Numbered from the stretch's first letter, positions 15,854 through 25,530 are shown. The stretch is 64,000 bases of DNA from Pseudomonas sp. 30_B (GCF_017491605.1 NZ_JAFGYY010000024.1:1-64000), one strand, 5' to 3'. Program-made: numbers and translations. Notes: generated by a model from the letters alone, not told the origin.

Positions 15854-17323
15854 TTAGCCTACGCGGTAGTTTGGGGCTTCCTTGGTGATCTGCACATCGT
15901 GGACGTGGGACTCGGCCATGCCGGCGCCAGTGATGCGCACGAACTGCGGCTTGGTGCGCATGTCGTGGATATCGGCGCTGCCGGTGTAGCCCATCGCGGC
16001 ACGCAGGCCACCCATCAGCTGGTGGACGATGGCGGTCAGCTGGCCTTTATAGGGCACGCGGCCTTCGATGCCTTCCGGCACCAGCTTCTCGGCGCCAGCG
16101 GAAGCGTCCTGGAAGTAGCGATCGGAGGAACCGGTGGAGCCGGCCATGGCGCCCAGCGAGCCCATGCCACGGTAGGACTTGTAGGAACGGCCCTGGAACA
16201 GCTCGATCTCGCCCGGAGCCTCTTCGGTACCAGCGAACATCGAACCCATCATCACGCAGTAGGCACCAGCCACCATGGCCTTGGCCAGGTCGCCGGAGAA
16301 GCGGATGCCGCCATCGGCGATCAGCGGAACGCCGGTGCCTTCCAGGGCAGCGGCAACGTTGGCGATGGCAGAGATCTGCGGCACGCCGACGCCTGCGACG
16401 ATACGGGTGGTGCAGATGGAGCCCGGGCCGATGCCGACCTTGACGGCGTCGGCGCCGGCGTCAGCCAGCGCCTTGGCGGCTTCGCCGGTGGCGATGTTGC
16501 CGCCGATGACCTGTACCTGTGGGAAGGTTTCCTTCACCCAGCGAACGCGGTCGATCACGCCTTTGGAGTGCCCGTGGGCGGTGTCGACGACGACGACGTC
16601 AACGCCAGCGGCGACCAGTGCGGCAACGCGCTCGCCGGTATCGGCGCCGGTGCCGACGGCTGCGCCGACGCGCAGGCGGCCCTGGTCGTCCTTGGACGCC
16701 AGCGGATAGGTCTTGGCCTTCTCGATGTCACGGAAGGTGACCAGGCCGGTCAGGCGGAACTTCTCGTCGACGATCAGCATCTTCTCGATGCGGTTCTCGT
16801 AGAGAGCGGCCTTGATCTCTTCCAGGGCGGTGCCTTCGCGAGCGGTGACCAGCTTGTCTTTCGGGGTCATGATCGCGGAAACGCTGTCGCCGACGTTCGG
16901 CTTCACGCGCAGGTCGCGACCGGTGACGATGCCGACCAGCTCACCCTCTTCCACCACCGGGAAGCCGGAGAAGCCGTATTCGCGGGCGATCTGCAGCAGC
17001 TCGATGATCTTGGTCGACGGGGTCACGGTGACCGGGTCGCGGACGATCGCGGTCTCGTGTTTCTTGACCTTGCGAACTTCGGCGGCCTGCTGCTCGATGC
17101 CCATGTTCTTGTGGATGATGCCGATGCCGCCTTCCTGCGCCATGGCGATGGCCAGGCGGGATTCGGTCACGGTATCCATCGCGGCGGATACCAGCGGAAT
17201 GTTCAGCTCGATGCCACGGGTCAGTCGGGTTTTCAGGCTCACGTCCTTGGGTAGGACTTCCGAATAACCGGGAATCAGGAGGACGTCGTCGAAAGTGAGG
17301 GCTTCTTGGCTGATGCGCAGCAT
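15854..17323 (-). CDS. guaB: inosine-5'-monophosphate dehydrogenase
   Basis: 489 residues. TIM-barrel interrupted by two CBS domains (residues about 95-200, for example YGFSGFPVVEEG and IEKMLIVDEK). The catalytic loop GPGSICTTR holds the active-site Cys, and the C-terminal flap region carries GAEKLVPEGIEGRVPY. It oxidises IMP to XMP, the committed step to GMP, and is first in the guaBA unit. The start is MLRISQEAL at 17323; the upstream extension is not conserved. Divergent from xseA. Confidence 0.97.
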   Translation of the reverse strand: MLRISQEALTFDDVLLIPGYSEVLPKDVSLKTRLTRGIELNIPLVSAAMDTVTESRLAIAMAQEGGIGIIHKNMGIEQQAAEVRKVKKHETAIVRDPVTVTPSTKIIELLQIAREYGFSGFPVVEEGELVGIVTGRDLRVKPNVGDSVSAIMTPKDKLVTAREGTALEEIKAALYENRIEKMLIVDEKFRLTGLVTFRDIEKAKTYPLASKDDQGRLRVGAAVGTGADTGERVAALVAAGVDVVVVDTAHGHSKGVIDRVRWVKETFPQVQVIGGNIATGEAAKALADAGADAVKVGIGPGSICTTRIVAGVGVPQISAIANVAAALEGTGVPLIADGGIRFSGDLAKAMVAGAYCVMMGSMFAGTEEAPGEIELFQGRSYKSYRGMGSLGAMAGSTGSSDRYFQDASAGAEKLVPEGIEGRVPYKGQLTAIVHQLMGGLRAAMGYTGSADIHDMRTKPQFVRITGAGMAESHVHDVQITKEAPNYRVG

Positions 17324-17470
17324 GGCGGGGGCTCCCGATCGGGAAAAATGGAAGCGCGGCATTATATCCCAGCTGGGGGGCGCGGCTCAACGTAACCGGA
17401 CGATCTGAATGAAGCTTTCTCAACCCTGCGCGCTGGCCCCTGTCCACGGGCGCGCTTATCATCCTTCGCC

Positions 17471-18850
17471 ATGCAGAATGATCCCTTCCAACGGCTGGGC
17501 CTCGACCGCGAGGTTCTGACCGTCAGCCAGCTCAACCAGCGCGCCCGCCACCTACTGGAGGACGTGTTCCCGCAGGTCTGGGTCGAGGGCGAGATCTCCA
17601 ACCTCGCCCGCCCGGCCTCCGGCCATATGTATTTCACCCTCAAGGACAGCAACGCCCAGGTGCGCTGCGCGCTGTTCCGGCAGAACGCCCTGCGCGTACG
17701 CCAGGCCCTGCGCGACGGTCTCGCCGTGCGGGTGCGCGGCAAGGTCTCGCTGTTCGAGGGGCGCGGCGACTACCAGCTGATCGCCGATGCCGTCGAACCG
17801 GCCGGTGACGGCGCGCTGCGCCTGGCCTTCGAGGCGCTGAAGGAAAAGCTTGCCGCCGAGGGCCTGTTCGCCGCCGAGCGCAAGCGCGAGCTTCCGGCAC
17901 ATCCCCGGCGCATCGGCATCGTCAGCTCGCCCACCGGCGCAGTGATCCGCGACATCATCAGCGTGTTCCGCCGCCGCGCCCCGCAAGTCGAGCTGACCCT
18001 GATCCCCACCGCCGTGCAGGGCCGCGAGGCTGTCGGGCAGATCGTCCGCGCGCTCAAGCTGGCCGATGCGCAGGGCTTCGACGCGCTGATCCTGGCCCGT
18101 GGCGGCGGCTCGCTGGAAGACCTCTGGTGCTTCAACGAGGAGCCGGTGGCCCGCGCCATCGCCGCCTGCGTGACGCCCATCGTCAGCGCCGTGGGCCATG
18201 AAACCGACGTTTCCATCAGCGATTTCGTCGCCGACGTGCGCGCGCCCACGCCTTCGGCCGCCGCCGAACTGCTGGCGCCCCACAGCGGCGACCTGCAGCA
18301 GCGCCTGGACGGGCTGCGCCGTCGACTGATCCTGCGCATCCAGGACCGCCTGACCCGCGAGCGCCTGCGCCTGGAAGGCACCGCCCGGCGCCTGCGCCAC
18401 CCCGGCGAACGCCTGCGCCAGCAGGCCCAGCGCCTGGATGACCTGGACATGCGCCTGCGCCGCGCCTTCGAGCGCCAGCTGCACATCCGCCAGGAGCGCG
18501 TCGCACGGCTGGACACCCGCCTCGCTGCCCAGCATCCCGGCCGCAACCTGGCCCTGCTGCGCCAGCGCCTGGAAAACCTCAGCGGCCGCCTGCCCCGCGC
18601 CACCCAGGCGATCCTGCGCGAACAGCGCCAGCGTCTGGACGGCCTGATGCAGACGCTGCACATCGTCAGCCCGCTGGCCACCCTTGGCCGTGGCTACAGC
18701 ATCCTGCTGGACGACAAGGGCCAGGCGATCCGCAGCGCGGCGCAGACGAAGAACGGCCAGCGCCTGAAAGCCCGGCTGGCCGAAGGCGAACTGGAGGTGC
18801 GGGTGGAGGACAACCACCAGGCGCCCGTCACCCTTTCCCTGCTGGACTGA
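17471..18850 (+). CDS. xseA: exodeoxyribonuclease VII large subunit
   Basis: 459 residues. The N-terminal OB-fold domain (WVEGEISNLARPASGHMYFTL) is followed by the catalytic domain with GIVSSPTGAVIRDI and ARGGGSLEDLWCFNEE, then a long Arg/Leu-rich coiled-coil region (about residues 275-400) that in the family binds the small subunits. It degrades single-stranded DNA. The small-subunit gene xseB is not in this window. A short gap separates it from the M15 peptidase downstream. Confidence 0.95.
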   Translation: MQNDPFQRLGLDREVLTVSQLNQRARHLLEDVFPQVWVEGEISNLARPASGHMYFTLKDSNAQVRCALFRQNALRVRQALRDGLAVRVRGKVSLFEGRGDYQLIADAVEPAGDGALRLAFEALKEKLAAEGLFAAERKRELPAHPRRIGIVSSPTGAVIRDIISVFRRRAPQVELTLIPTAVQGREAVGQIVRALKLADAQGFDALILARGGGSLEDLWCFNEEPVARAIAACVTPIVSAVGHETDVSISDFVADVRAPTPSAAAELLAPHSGDLQQRLDGLRRRLILRIQDRLTRERLRLEGTARRLRHPGERLRQQAQRLDDLDMRLRRAFERQLHIRQERVARLDTRLAAQHPGRNLALLRQRLENLSGRLPRATQAILREQRQRLDGLMQTLHIVSPLATLGRGYSILLDDKGQAIRSAAQTKNGQRLKARLAEGELEVRVEDNHQAPVTLSLLD

Positions 18851-18856
18851 TCAACG

Positions 18857-19612
18857 ATGACCGACCTGCTTGCACCGATCCTGCCGCAGCCCGATCCGGA
18901 CTGGGCCGAAGCCTTCCGCATGCCCATCGTCGAATGCGGTCAGCCACTGCAGGCGCTGAGCATCGCCACCGGCTTCGCGGTGTGGCCGGCCTATCACCGC
19001 CTGGGCGTGCCCAATGCGCAGCCGGAGTGCTACGCCCGCACCGACGTGTTCGAGCGCCTGCTGCACGCCGCCAGCCTGCTGCCCGACGGCATCCGCCTGG
19101 TGATCCTCGATGCCTGGCGGCCCTTCGCGGTGCAGCAGCACCTGTACGACACGCTCTACGACATTCTCCGCCAGCACGAACCGGAGGCCGATCCCGCCGA
19201 GCTGACCCGCCGTACCCGCGAGTTCGTCGCGCCGCCCAGCACCCGCGCAGAGTCGCCCAGCCCGCACCTCACCGGCGGCGCCATCGACCTGACCCTGTGC
19301 GACCGCGAAGGCCGCTGGCTGGACATGGGCAGCCTGTTCGACGAGGCGACGCCGCGTTCCTATACCCGACATTACGAAGAGATCGCCGCGCCGGATGAAC
19401 CCCAGAGGCGCATCCGTGACAACCGCCGAATGCTGTTCAATGCCATGAGCGCGGCGGGGTTCAGCAACCTGTCCAGCGAGTGGTGGCACTACGACTATGG
19501 CGACCAGCTGTGGGCGGCGCACCTGGGCAAACCCCACGCCATCTATGGCCCGGCGCAGGTGCTGCCGCTGGAGCAACTGTGGCGCCAGCAGCTGGAAGGG
19601 CTGCGCCGCTAG
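18857..19612 (+). CDS. M15 family D-Ala-D-Ala dipeptidase-like metallopeptidase
   Basis: 251 residues. The VanX/DdpX-type zinc site is visible: SPHLTGGAID with His137 and Asp144, and SSEWWHYDYG with Glu208 and His211. The conserved RLVILDAWRPFAVQ segment precedes it. Family members hydrolyse D-Ala-D-Ala. No signal peptide is seen, so it is likely cytoplasmic and used for dipeptide recycling rather than vancomycin resistance. It starts 7 bases after the xseA stop, so it is probably co-transcribed. Confidence 0.88.
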   Translation: MTDLLAPILPQPDPDWAEAFRMPIVECGQPLQALSIATGFAVWPAYHRLGVPNAQPECYARTDVFERLLHAASLLPDGIRLVILDAWRPFAVQQHLYDTLYDILRQHEPEADPAELTRRTREFVAPPSTRAESPSPHLTGGAIDLTLCDREGRWLDMGSLFDEATPRSYTRHYEEIAAPDEPQRRIRDNRRMLFNAMSAAGFSNLSSEWWHYDYGDQLWAAHLGKPHAIYGPAQVLPLEQLWRQQLEGLRR

Positions 19613-19624
19613 CTGTTGGCTCTC

Positions 19625-19714
19625 GTAGGAGCGGACTCTGTCCGCGATGTCTTTGCGCCGCCCCGTTATCACCGGAGTGGCTGGTAAGCGATCGCGGACA
19701 GAGTCCGCTCCTAC
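19625..19714. repeat. REPIN of the GTAGGAGCGGACT class
   Basis: Inverted pair of GTAGGAGCGGACTCTGTCCG-type palindromes (19625-19648 and 19691-19714). A single related copy occurs at 34431. Together with the next REPIN it fills most of the 338-base gap between the M15 and M23 peptidase genes; I see nothing else there. Confidence 0.85.
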
Positions 19715-19762
19715 GACGTCTGATAGCTCGCAGCGAGGGCTGCCCCTCAAGCAGGGCTATTT

Positions 19763-19842
19763 GTAGGAGCGAGCTTGCTCGCGAACAGCCCCGCTGCAGA
19801 GGTTGGTTCGCGAGCAAGGACTAGCGTCCCCCTCGGTCCTAC
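19763..19842. repeat. REPIN with one extended arm (second copy)
   Basis: Left arm (19763-19785) is the common GTAGGAGCGAGCTTGCTCGC-type REP. Right arm (19807-19842) is the extended form with the inserted GACTAGCGTCCCCCTC stretch, the reverse of the long arm at 592-628. Confidence 0.85.
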
Positions 19843-19950
19843 GAAAAGCAGCCCGCCAAGACGTTCCGCTTTCGACGAAATCGCCCCGCCCGCCGCAGCG
19901 GCCCGTGTAGACTGCCTGCTCCATCCGCTGTCGCCTCACGGAAAGCCCGC

Positions 19951-20787
19951 ATGATCCGCGCATTCTGCCTGCTGTTCACCGCCCTCCTCGCCCTGCCCGT
20001 CCACGCCGAAGGCTTCATCAGCCGCACCCTGAACAAGCCGGTGCCCGGCGGTGTTGCCGTCGTCCAGCTAGGCCAGGACGCCGCCGTGCCCACGGCCACC
20101 TACCAGGGCAAACCGGTGCTGGTGGTGCGCGAGGAAGGCCGCGACTGGATCGCCATCGTCGGCATCCCGCTGACCACCAAGGCCGGCAGCCAGCAGATCG
20201 TCGTGAAGCAGGGCGGCGCCAGCCGCAACCTCGGTTTCAGCGTGGACAGCAAACACTATAAAGAGCAGCACATCACCTTGAAGAACACCCGCCAGGTGAA
20301 CCCGCTGCCCGAAGACCTCAAGCGCATCAACCGCGAGCTGGCCGAGCAGACCACCGCCTACCGCAGCTTCAGCCCCGGCACGCCGAGCAACCTGGTACTG
20401 GACAAACCCGTCAACGGCCCGCTTTCCAGCCCCTTCGGCCTGCGCCGTTTCTTCAATGGCGAGGAGCGCAACCCGCACTCCGGGCTGGACTTCGCCGTAC
20501 CCGCCGGCACCCCGATCAAGTCGCCAGCTGCCGGCAAGGTGATCCTGATCGGCAACTACTTCTTCAACGGCAACACCGTGTTCGTCGACCACGGCCAGGG
20601 CTTCATCAGCATGTTCTGCCACATGTCGAAGATCGACGTAAAAGTCGGTGATCAGGTCCCGCGCGGCGGCGTGGTCGGCCGTGTCGGCGCCACCGGCCGC
20701 GCCACCGGGCCGCACATGCACTGGAACGTCAGCCTGAACGACGCCCGCGTCGATCCGGCAATCTTCATCGGCGCGTTCAAGCCCTGA
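19951..20787 (+). CDS. M23 family peptidoglycan endopeptidase
   Basis: 278 residues with a signal peptide (1-19, VHA/EGF). The C-terminal LytM domain has the zinc and catalytic residues His176 and Asp180 (NPHSGLDFA), His224 (MFCHMS), and His255/His257 (GPHMHWN). It is expected to cut peptide cross-links in periplasmic peptidoglycan. The N-terminal ~150 residues are an all-beta linker region without a recognised name. It stands alone between REPINs and the convergent GNAT gene. Confidence 0.9.
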   Translation: MIRAFCLLFTALLALPVHAEGFISRTLNKPVPGGVAVVQLGQDAAVPTATYQGKPVLVVREEGRDWIAIVGIPLTTKAGSQQIVVKQGGASRNLGFSVDSKHYKEQHITLKNTRQVNPLPEDLKRINRELAEQTTAYRSFSPGTPSNLVLDKPVNGPLSSPFGLRRFFNGEERNPHSGLDFAVPAGTPIKSPAAGKVILIGNYFFNGNTVFVDHGQGFISMFCHMSKIDVKVGDQVPRGGVVGRVGATGRATGPHMHWNVSLNDARVDPAIFIGAFKP

Positions 20788-20856
20788 TCCCGTGCAAGCG
20801 CGCTGTCGCTTCGGTCCGCGCAGCGCGATCCTGGCACTGCTGAGCCGTCGCGTATC

Positions 20857-21399
20857 TCAGACCAGCGAATAGCTGAAAAACAGCGCCATTTCCCCCGGCA
20901 GCACCTGCGCCGGGTCGTAGAGGTCGGTGGACAGTCCGCTGAGGGCGAAACCACGGGAGCGGTAGAAGCCCACCGCCGGCAGGTTGAGGTTCTGGGTTTC
21001 CAGCCACAGATGACGCGCCTCGGTGCCACGCGCCCAGTCCAGGCAGGCGTCCATCAGGAGCTTGCCGACACCGCGTCCGCGGGCGTCGGCGAGAACAAAC
21101 AGATCGTCCAGCACCGCGCGGCGATTCCAGATCTCGTAGTGGGCAATGGCGAATCCCAGGCGTTCGCCTGCCTCGTCGATGGCGACGGCAGTCCAGTCGG
21201 ACGCGGCCACATCGTCCTCCAGATCCGCGAAGGGATAGCGCTTGATCTGCGCCTCGGGCAGGCGCTCTTCGCGCAGGATGAAACCATCGGCCGCGGACTC
21301 GATCCGCAGGATCGAGTCGCTGGAGTAGCTGCCATCGAACCCGTGCAGCCACTCACCGTCTTGCGCCCATACCAGCGGGCGCAGGAGCAGGTCGCTCAT
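20857..21399 (-). CDS. GNAT family N-acetyltransferase
   Basis: 180 residues. The acetyl-CoA site is in the DARGRGVGKLLMDACLDWA segment (motif A), followed by WLETQNLNLPAVGFYRSRGF (motif B), which is typical of small-molecule or N-alpha acetyltransferases. The substrate is unknown. Its ATG overlaps the stop of the PCu(A)C gene (TGATG), so it is translationally coupled to the copper cluster as its last gene. Confidence 0.87.
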   Translation of the reverse strand: MSDLLLRPLVWAQDGEWLHGFDGSYSSDSILRIESAADGFILREERLPEAQIKRYPFADLEDDVAASDWTAVAIDEAGERLGFAIAHYEIWNRRAVLDDLFVLADARGRGVGKLLMDACLDWARGTEARHLWLETQNLNLPAVGFYRSRGFALSGLSTDLYDPAQVLPGEMALFFSYSLV

Positions 21400-21887
21400 C
21401 AGTCCATCTTCATGCCGTGCATGTCGTGGCCCATGTCGGTGCCTTTCGGGGCTTCCTTCTGCACGGCGACCTCGACCTTCACGTCACCGGCCTTCTGGAA
21501 GTGCAGGGTCAGCGGGAAGCGCTCGCCATCGGCCAGCGGCTTCTTCAGGCCGAACAGCATCAGGTGGTACTGGCCAGGAGCGAAGACGATCTTGCCGCCG
21601 GCGGGGACGTCCACGCCTTCGACCTTCTGCATCTTCATCATGCCGTCCTTCTCCACGTGCTGGTGGATCTCGGCGCTGGCGGCGCGCTCGGTGTCGGCGC
21701 CGAGCAGGCGGTCGGCGTCCTTGCCGTGGTTTTCCACGACGAAGTAGGCCGCGCCGTTCACCGAGTTGGCCGGCAGCAGCAGCGACCAGGGGTGGTCGAT
21801 ATGCAGGTTGCCGGCCTCGTATTCGTGGGCCATGGCGGCGCCGGAGAAGCCCAGCAGGACAGCGAAAGCGAGCAGGGATTTACGCAT
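21399..21887 (-). CDS. periplasmic copper chaperone PCu(A)C
   Basis: 162 residues with a signal peptide (1-20, GAAMA/HEY). The Cu(I)-binding signature H-x10-M-x21-H-x-M is exact: it begins at IHQH, reaches the Met in MMKM and ends in YHLM. The His/Met-rich tail (MGHDMHGMKMD) may bind extra copper. PCu(A)C proteins load the Cu(A) site of cytochrome oxidase or buffer periplasmic copper. It lies between the PepSY protein and GNAT genes; the 130-base gap upstream shows no terminator. Confidence 0.93.
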   Translation of the reverse strand: MRKSLLAFAVLLGFSGAAMAHEYEAGNLHIDHPWSLLLPANSVNGAAYFVVENHGKDADRLLGADTERAASAEIHQHVEKDGMMKMQKVEGVDVPAGGKIVFAPGQYHLMLFGLKKPLADGERFPLTLHFQKAGDVKVEVAVQKEAPKGTDMGHDMHGMKMD

Positions 21888-22016
21888 GTTCGAAACTCCA
21901 GTTGGCTTGTGATCAGGTCCGCCAGGGCGGCGGGAAAACATCGGGCCGCGGGCGAAACGATCGCGCCGCAGCATAGCCTGCCTCGCGGCAGGCGTCAGGT
22001 TGAAACAACGCACACA

Positions 22017-23387
22017 TCAGCCCATGGCCGGGCTGCGCGGCTTGATCCGCGACAGCACGGCCCAGTCCAGCGCCCACACCAGCAGCAACGACGCGCCCAC
22101 CAGCGGGAAGGCGACGCCGAGGATGAGCATGATCGCCACCCCGCCCTTCCACACCGGCAGCGCATGGGGCATCGGCGGCACGCCGAGACGGCCTTGCGGG
22201 CGGCGCTTCCACCAGATCCACAGGCCGCTGACGGCACTGAGCAGGATCATCAGGCAGACCGCGAGCATGAGCAGCTGGTTGAACAGGCCGAACATTTTGC
22301 CTTCGTGCAGCATCACGCCGGACTCGACGCCCTTGGCCACCAGCCCGTAGTCCTTCCAGCGCACGTCGGCGAGTACCTTGCCGGTGTACTGGTCGATGTG
22401 CAGCGTGGCGTCATTGCGCGAGTCGTCGGCGAACACCGAGACGGTGAACACACCTTGCTCGCCCTTGGGCAGGGCGATGGCGTAGCCGGGCGTGACGCCG
22501 GCCCGGTCAGCGGTATCGACCACCTGCTGCAGGCTGATCTGTGGCATCGCCATGCCGCCGGCGCCGTGGGCCATGTGCTCGGCGTGGGCGCCGCCGGACA
22601 TCGGCATCGGGGTGTTTTCCATGGCCCAGGGAATGGTCTGGCGATGCGCCTCGTTGAGCGTGCGCGCCTCCAGGTCCGACTTCGGCACCTCGTTCCAAAT
22701 CGGCGCCGGGAAGCGGTTCCACACGTCGGCGAAGGTCTTGCCCCAGAAGCCGGTCCAGGTCATGCCGGTAAGCAGCATGAACAGCATCAGCAGCGAGCCC
22801 CAGAAGCCGACCACCACGTGCACCTCGCGCCACAATGCGCGGCCACGGCGCGACAGGTCCGGCCAGAGCAGCACCCGCAGCGAGCGCTTGCGCGGCCACC
22901 ACAGGTAGAGACCGGAGACGACCAGGACGATGCCCCAGCCGGCGGCCAGTTCGATCAGCCGGTCACCCACGGTGCCGATCATCAGCTCGCCGTGCAGCGC
23001 ACGGGCCATCGCCTGCAAGTTGGACTTGGCGTCCTGCACGCCCAGCAGCTTGCCGCTGTAGGGATCGACGAAGGCATTCACCTCGCGCCCATCCAGTTGC
23101 GCGACGAACTGCGCACTGCGGTCGGCGGCCGGCGCCGGCAGGTACTGGCTGACCTGCACTTGCGGGTTCTGGTGATGCAGGTGCATCAGTTGCTCGTCGG
23201 CGGACAGCCGCACCTCGCCGGGCCGCACCTGCAGCAGGTCGCTGTACATCAGCGGGTCGAGCTGTGGCTTGAACAGATAGATGATCCCGGTGAGCGACAG
23301 CAGGATCATGAACGGCGCGACGAACAGCCCAGCGTAGAAGTGCCAGCGCCAGGCCAGGTTGTAGAAATCGAATGGTTTCTTCTGCAT
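22017..23387 (-). CDS. PepSY-associated transmembrane protein
   Basis: 456 residues. Starts MQKKPFDFYNLAWRWHFYAG, followed by a transmembrane helix (about 17-37). A large periplasmic PepSY region, helices near residues 140-165 and 190-215 and a His/Met-rich loop (MPMSGGAHAEHMAHGAGG) follow, then C-terminal helices (about 365-395 and 420-445). PepSY/PiuB-type proteins often accompany TonB receptors and may reduce or move the metal. It follows oprC by 50 bases, which supports a copper role by context. ATG 23387 is chosen since the upstream extension is low-complexity. Confidence 0.88.
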   Translation of the reverse strand: MQKKPFDFYNLAWRWHFYAGLFVAPFMILLSLTGIIYLFKPQLDPLMYSDLLQVRPGEVRLSADEQLMHLHHQNPQVQVSQYLPAPAADRSAQFVAQLDGREVNAFVDPYSGKLLGVQDAKSNLQAMARALHGELMIGTVGDRLIELAAGWGIVLVVSGLYLWWPRKRSLRVLLWPDLSRRGRALWREVHVVVGFWGSLLMLFMLLTGMTWTGFWGKTFADVWNRFPAPIWNEVPKSDLEARTLNEAHRQTIPWAMENTPMPMSGGAHAEHMAHGAGGMAMPQISLQQVVDTADRAGVTPGYAIALPKGEQGVFTVSVFADDSRNDATLHIDQYTGKVLADVRWKDYGLVAKGVESGVMLHEGKMFGLFNQLLMLAVCLMILLSAVSGLWIWWKRRPQGRLGVPPMPHALPVWKGGVAIMLILGVAFPLVGASLLLVWALDWAVLSRIKPRSPAMG

Positions 23388-23436
23388 TCGTAATGTCCCC
23401 ACGCAAGGAGACCCCGACTGGCGGGGCCAGTCAGGT

Positions 23437-25530
23437 TCAGAAGGAGAAGTCCACTTTGGTCCAGAGCGTGCGCCCCGGTTCATGGATCGCTTCGGGGTTG
23501 TCCGCCGGGTAGCCGAAGCCGGCATTGCCCGCCAGGTTCAGGTGCTCGGCGTAGTCCTTGTCGAACAGGTTGTCGACGCCGGCGCTGACCTTGAAGTGCT
23601 GGCTCAGCTTGTAGGCGCCATTGAGCGAGAACACCGCGAAACCGGGGCTTTCCTCGAAGTCATAGCCGACCACGTTGCCCTGCCCGTCGGCGACCCGCCC
23701 CTGGCGCGCCACCACCCGCCAGAGGCCACCGGCGCTCCAGACATCCTGCTCATAGGTCAGGCCGAAGCGCGCCTCCAGCGGCGGCATCTGCGGCAGGGCG
23801 CGGTCGTCGGTGGTGTTCTTGCCCCAGGCGTAGGCCAGGGTCGCATCGGTGGTCCAGTTGGAGGTCAGCGCATAGGCCGCGCCCAGCTCGCCCCCCATGA
23901 TGCGGGCGTCGACGTTCCGCGCCTGGGACGTCATGCCCATCATGCCGTCGCTGTACTCGAAGAGGATGTAGTCGTCGATAACCCCGACATAGCCGGAGGC
24001 CCAGGCCTTGAGTTTCTCGTCCTCGTACTGCGCGCCAAAGTCCAGCTGGGTGGTCTTCTCCGGCTTGATGCTGTCGAAGGCGTTGACCGAGCCGGCTGGG
24101 CCGCTGTCGGGGGAGAACAGCTCCCAGTAGTCGGGGAAGCGCTGCACATGGCCAAGGCCGGCGTACAGCGTGGTCGGCGTATCGGCCAGATCGTGTTCGT
24201 AGCGCAGGAAGCCGCTGGGCAGGGTATCGGCGCGGGTGTCGTCGGCGGTGGGGTTGGGCTGGGTCATGTGGCCAGACCCGGTGGTCTGCCGGTAGTCCTT
24301 GGCCGAGGCGCGGTCAAGGCGCGCGCCGCCGATCACCCGGTCGCGCTCGGCGGCGTACCAGGTCAGCTCGCCGAAGGCGCCATAGTTGTGGAAGACCGCG
24401 TCCTTGTTCCACGGCTGGTCATCGTAGGTATCGATGCCCATGCCCATGCGTTCGCGGTGCTCGTTGGTCTGCGCGTCGACACCGGAAACCAGCTTGAAGT
24501 CGTCCCAGCGCCAGGTGGCGGCCAGGCGTCCGCCCAGGGTACGGCGGTCGACGTTGGAGGCCATGGGGCCGGCCATCATCCCGGAGCCCGAGGGCGTGCG
24601 CAGGCTGTAGTTGTCCATCACATGGTCGGCGTAGTTGTAGTAGACCTGCGCCTCCAGCGTGTCGAGCACCTCGCCGAGGTTGGACTTCTCGAAGCGCAGG
24701 CCGAGGCTCTCGCGCTTGAACTGCGAGCCGTCCATGCCGCGCCCGGCGTAACGCGCTTCGCCGTCGCCCTTGCCAGCGGTGAGTTCGACGACGGTATCGG
24801 CGTCCGGCGTCCAGCCCACGGCGACGTCGCCGTTCCACTTGTTCCAGCGCGAGGGCACCGTATCGCCGGCACCGTCCTGGTAGTCATCGGACTGGGATTT
24901 GTTGCCGGTGAAGCGCAGATAACCTTCGGGGCCACCCGCGGCGGCGTCCAGCACGCGGTCGAAGCGACCGTTGGAGCCGCCCACCAGGCTGCCGTTGATC
25001 CGCGAGCCCAGCTCGCCGAAGCGCTCGGGCTCGCGGTCGAAGCGGATGGTGCCGGCCGAAGCGCCGGGGCCCCAGATCACGCTCTCCGGGCCTTTCACCA
25101 CGGTGAGCCTGTCATAGGTCTCCGGCGAGATATAGGAGGTCGGCGCATCCATCCGTGCCGGGCAGGCGCCAAGCATAGTGGTGCCGTTGGTGAGGATGTT
25201 CAGGCGCGAGCCGAACATGCCGCGCAGCACCGGGTCGCCGTTGGTACCGCCGTTGCGGATGGCGGAGAAGCCGGGGATGGTCTTGAGGTAGTCGGCGCCA
25301 TCGCTGGCGGGGATCGGCTGGCGCGGCTGCCTTGGGTCGGTGACCACGGTGAGCGGCGAGCTCTGTGCCACGGCGGTGATGACGCTGGGCTCCAGCTCCA
25401 CCGCGTGGGTGGCGTGATCGTCATCCTCGGCCAGGGCCGGGACGGCAGTGAGACCGCCAAGGGCGGTCAGCGCGCACAGGGCGCGCAAGCCGACGGCACG
25501 GGGCCGACGGCGCAGGGGCATGCGGGACAT
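23437..25530 (-). CDS. oprC: TonB-dependent copper receptor OprC
   Basis: 697 residues: signal peptide (about 1-34), plug domain (about 50-165) and 22-strand barrel ending in a C-terminal Phe. All ligands of the copper site described for P. aeruginosa OprC appear at a constant offset of 20: Cys123 and Met127 (CPARM), Met266 (GRGM), His303 and Met305 (HVM). It imports copper across the outer membrane using TonB energy. It lies between the DUF2946-type gene and the PepSY gene. An alternative start three codons later (MPLRRR) is possible. Confidence 0.95.
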   Translation of the reverse strand: MSRMPLRRRPRAVGLRALCALTALGGLTAVPALAEDDDHATHAVELEPSVITAVAQSSPLTVVTDPRQPRQPIPASDGADYLKTIPGFSAIRNGGTNGDPVLRGMFGSRLNILTNGTTMLGACPARMDAPTSYISPETYDRLTVVKGPESVIWGPGASAGTIRFDREPERFGELGSRINGSLVGGSNGRFDRVLDAAAGGPEGYLRFTGNKSQSDDYQDGAGDTVPSRWNKWNGDVAVGWTPDADTVVELTAGKGDGEARYAGRGMDGSQFKRESLGLRFEKSNLGEVLDTLEAQVYYNYADHVMDNYSLRTPSGSGMMAGPMASNVDRRTLGGRLAATWRWDDFKLVSGVDAQTNEHRERMGMGIDTYDDQPWNKDAVFHNYGAFGELTWYAAERDRVIGGARLDRASAKDYRQTTGSGHMTQPNPTADDTRADTLPSGFLRYEHDLADTPTTLYAGLGHVQRFPDYWELFSPDSGPAGSVNAFDSIKPEKTTQLDFGAQYEDEKLKAWASGYVGVIDDYILFEYSDGMMGMTSQARNVDARIMGGELGAAYALTSNWTTDATLAYAWGKNTTDDRALPQMPPLEARFGLTYEQDVWSAGGLWRVVARQGRVADGQGNVVGYDFEESPGFAVFSLNGAYKLSQHFKVSAGVDNLFDKDYAEHLNLAGNAGFGYPADNPEAIHEPGRTLWTKVDFSF

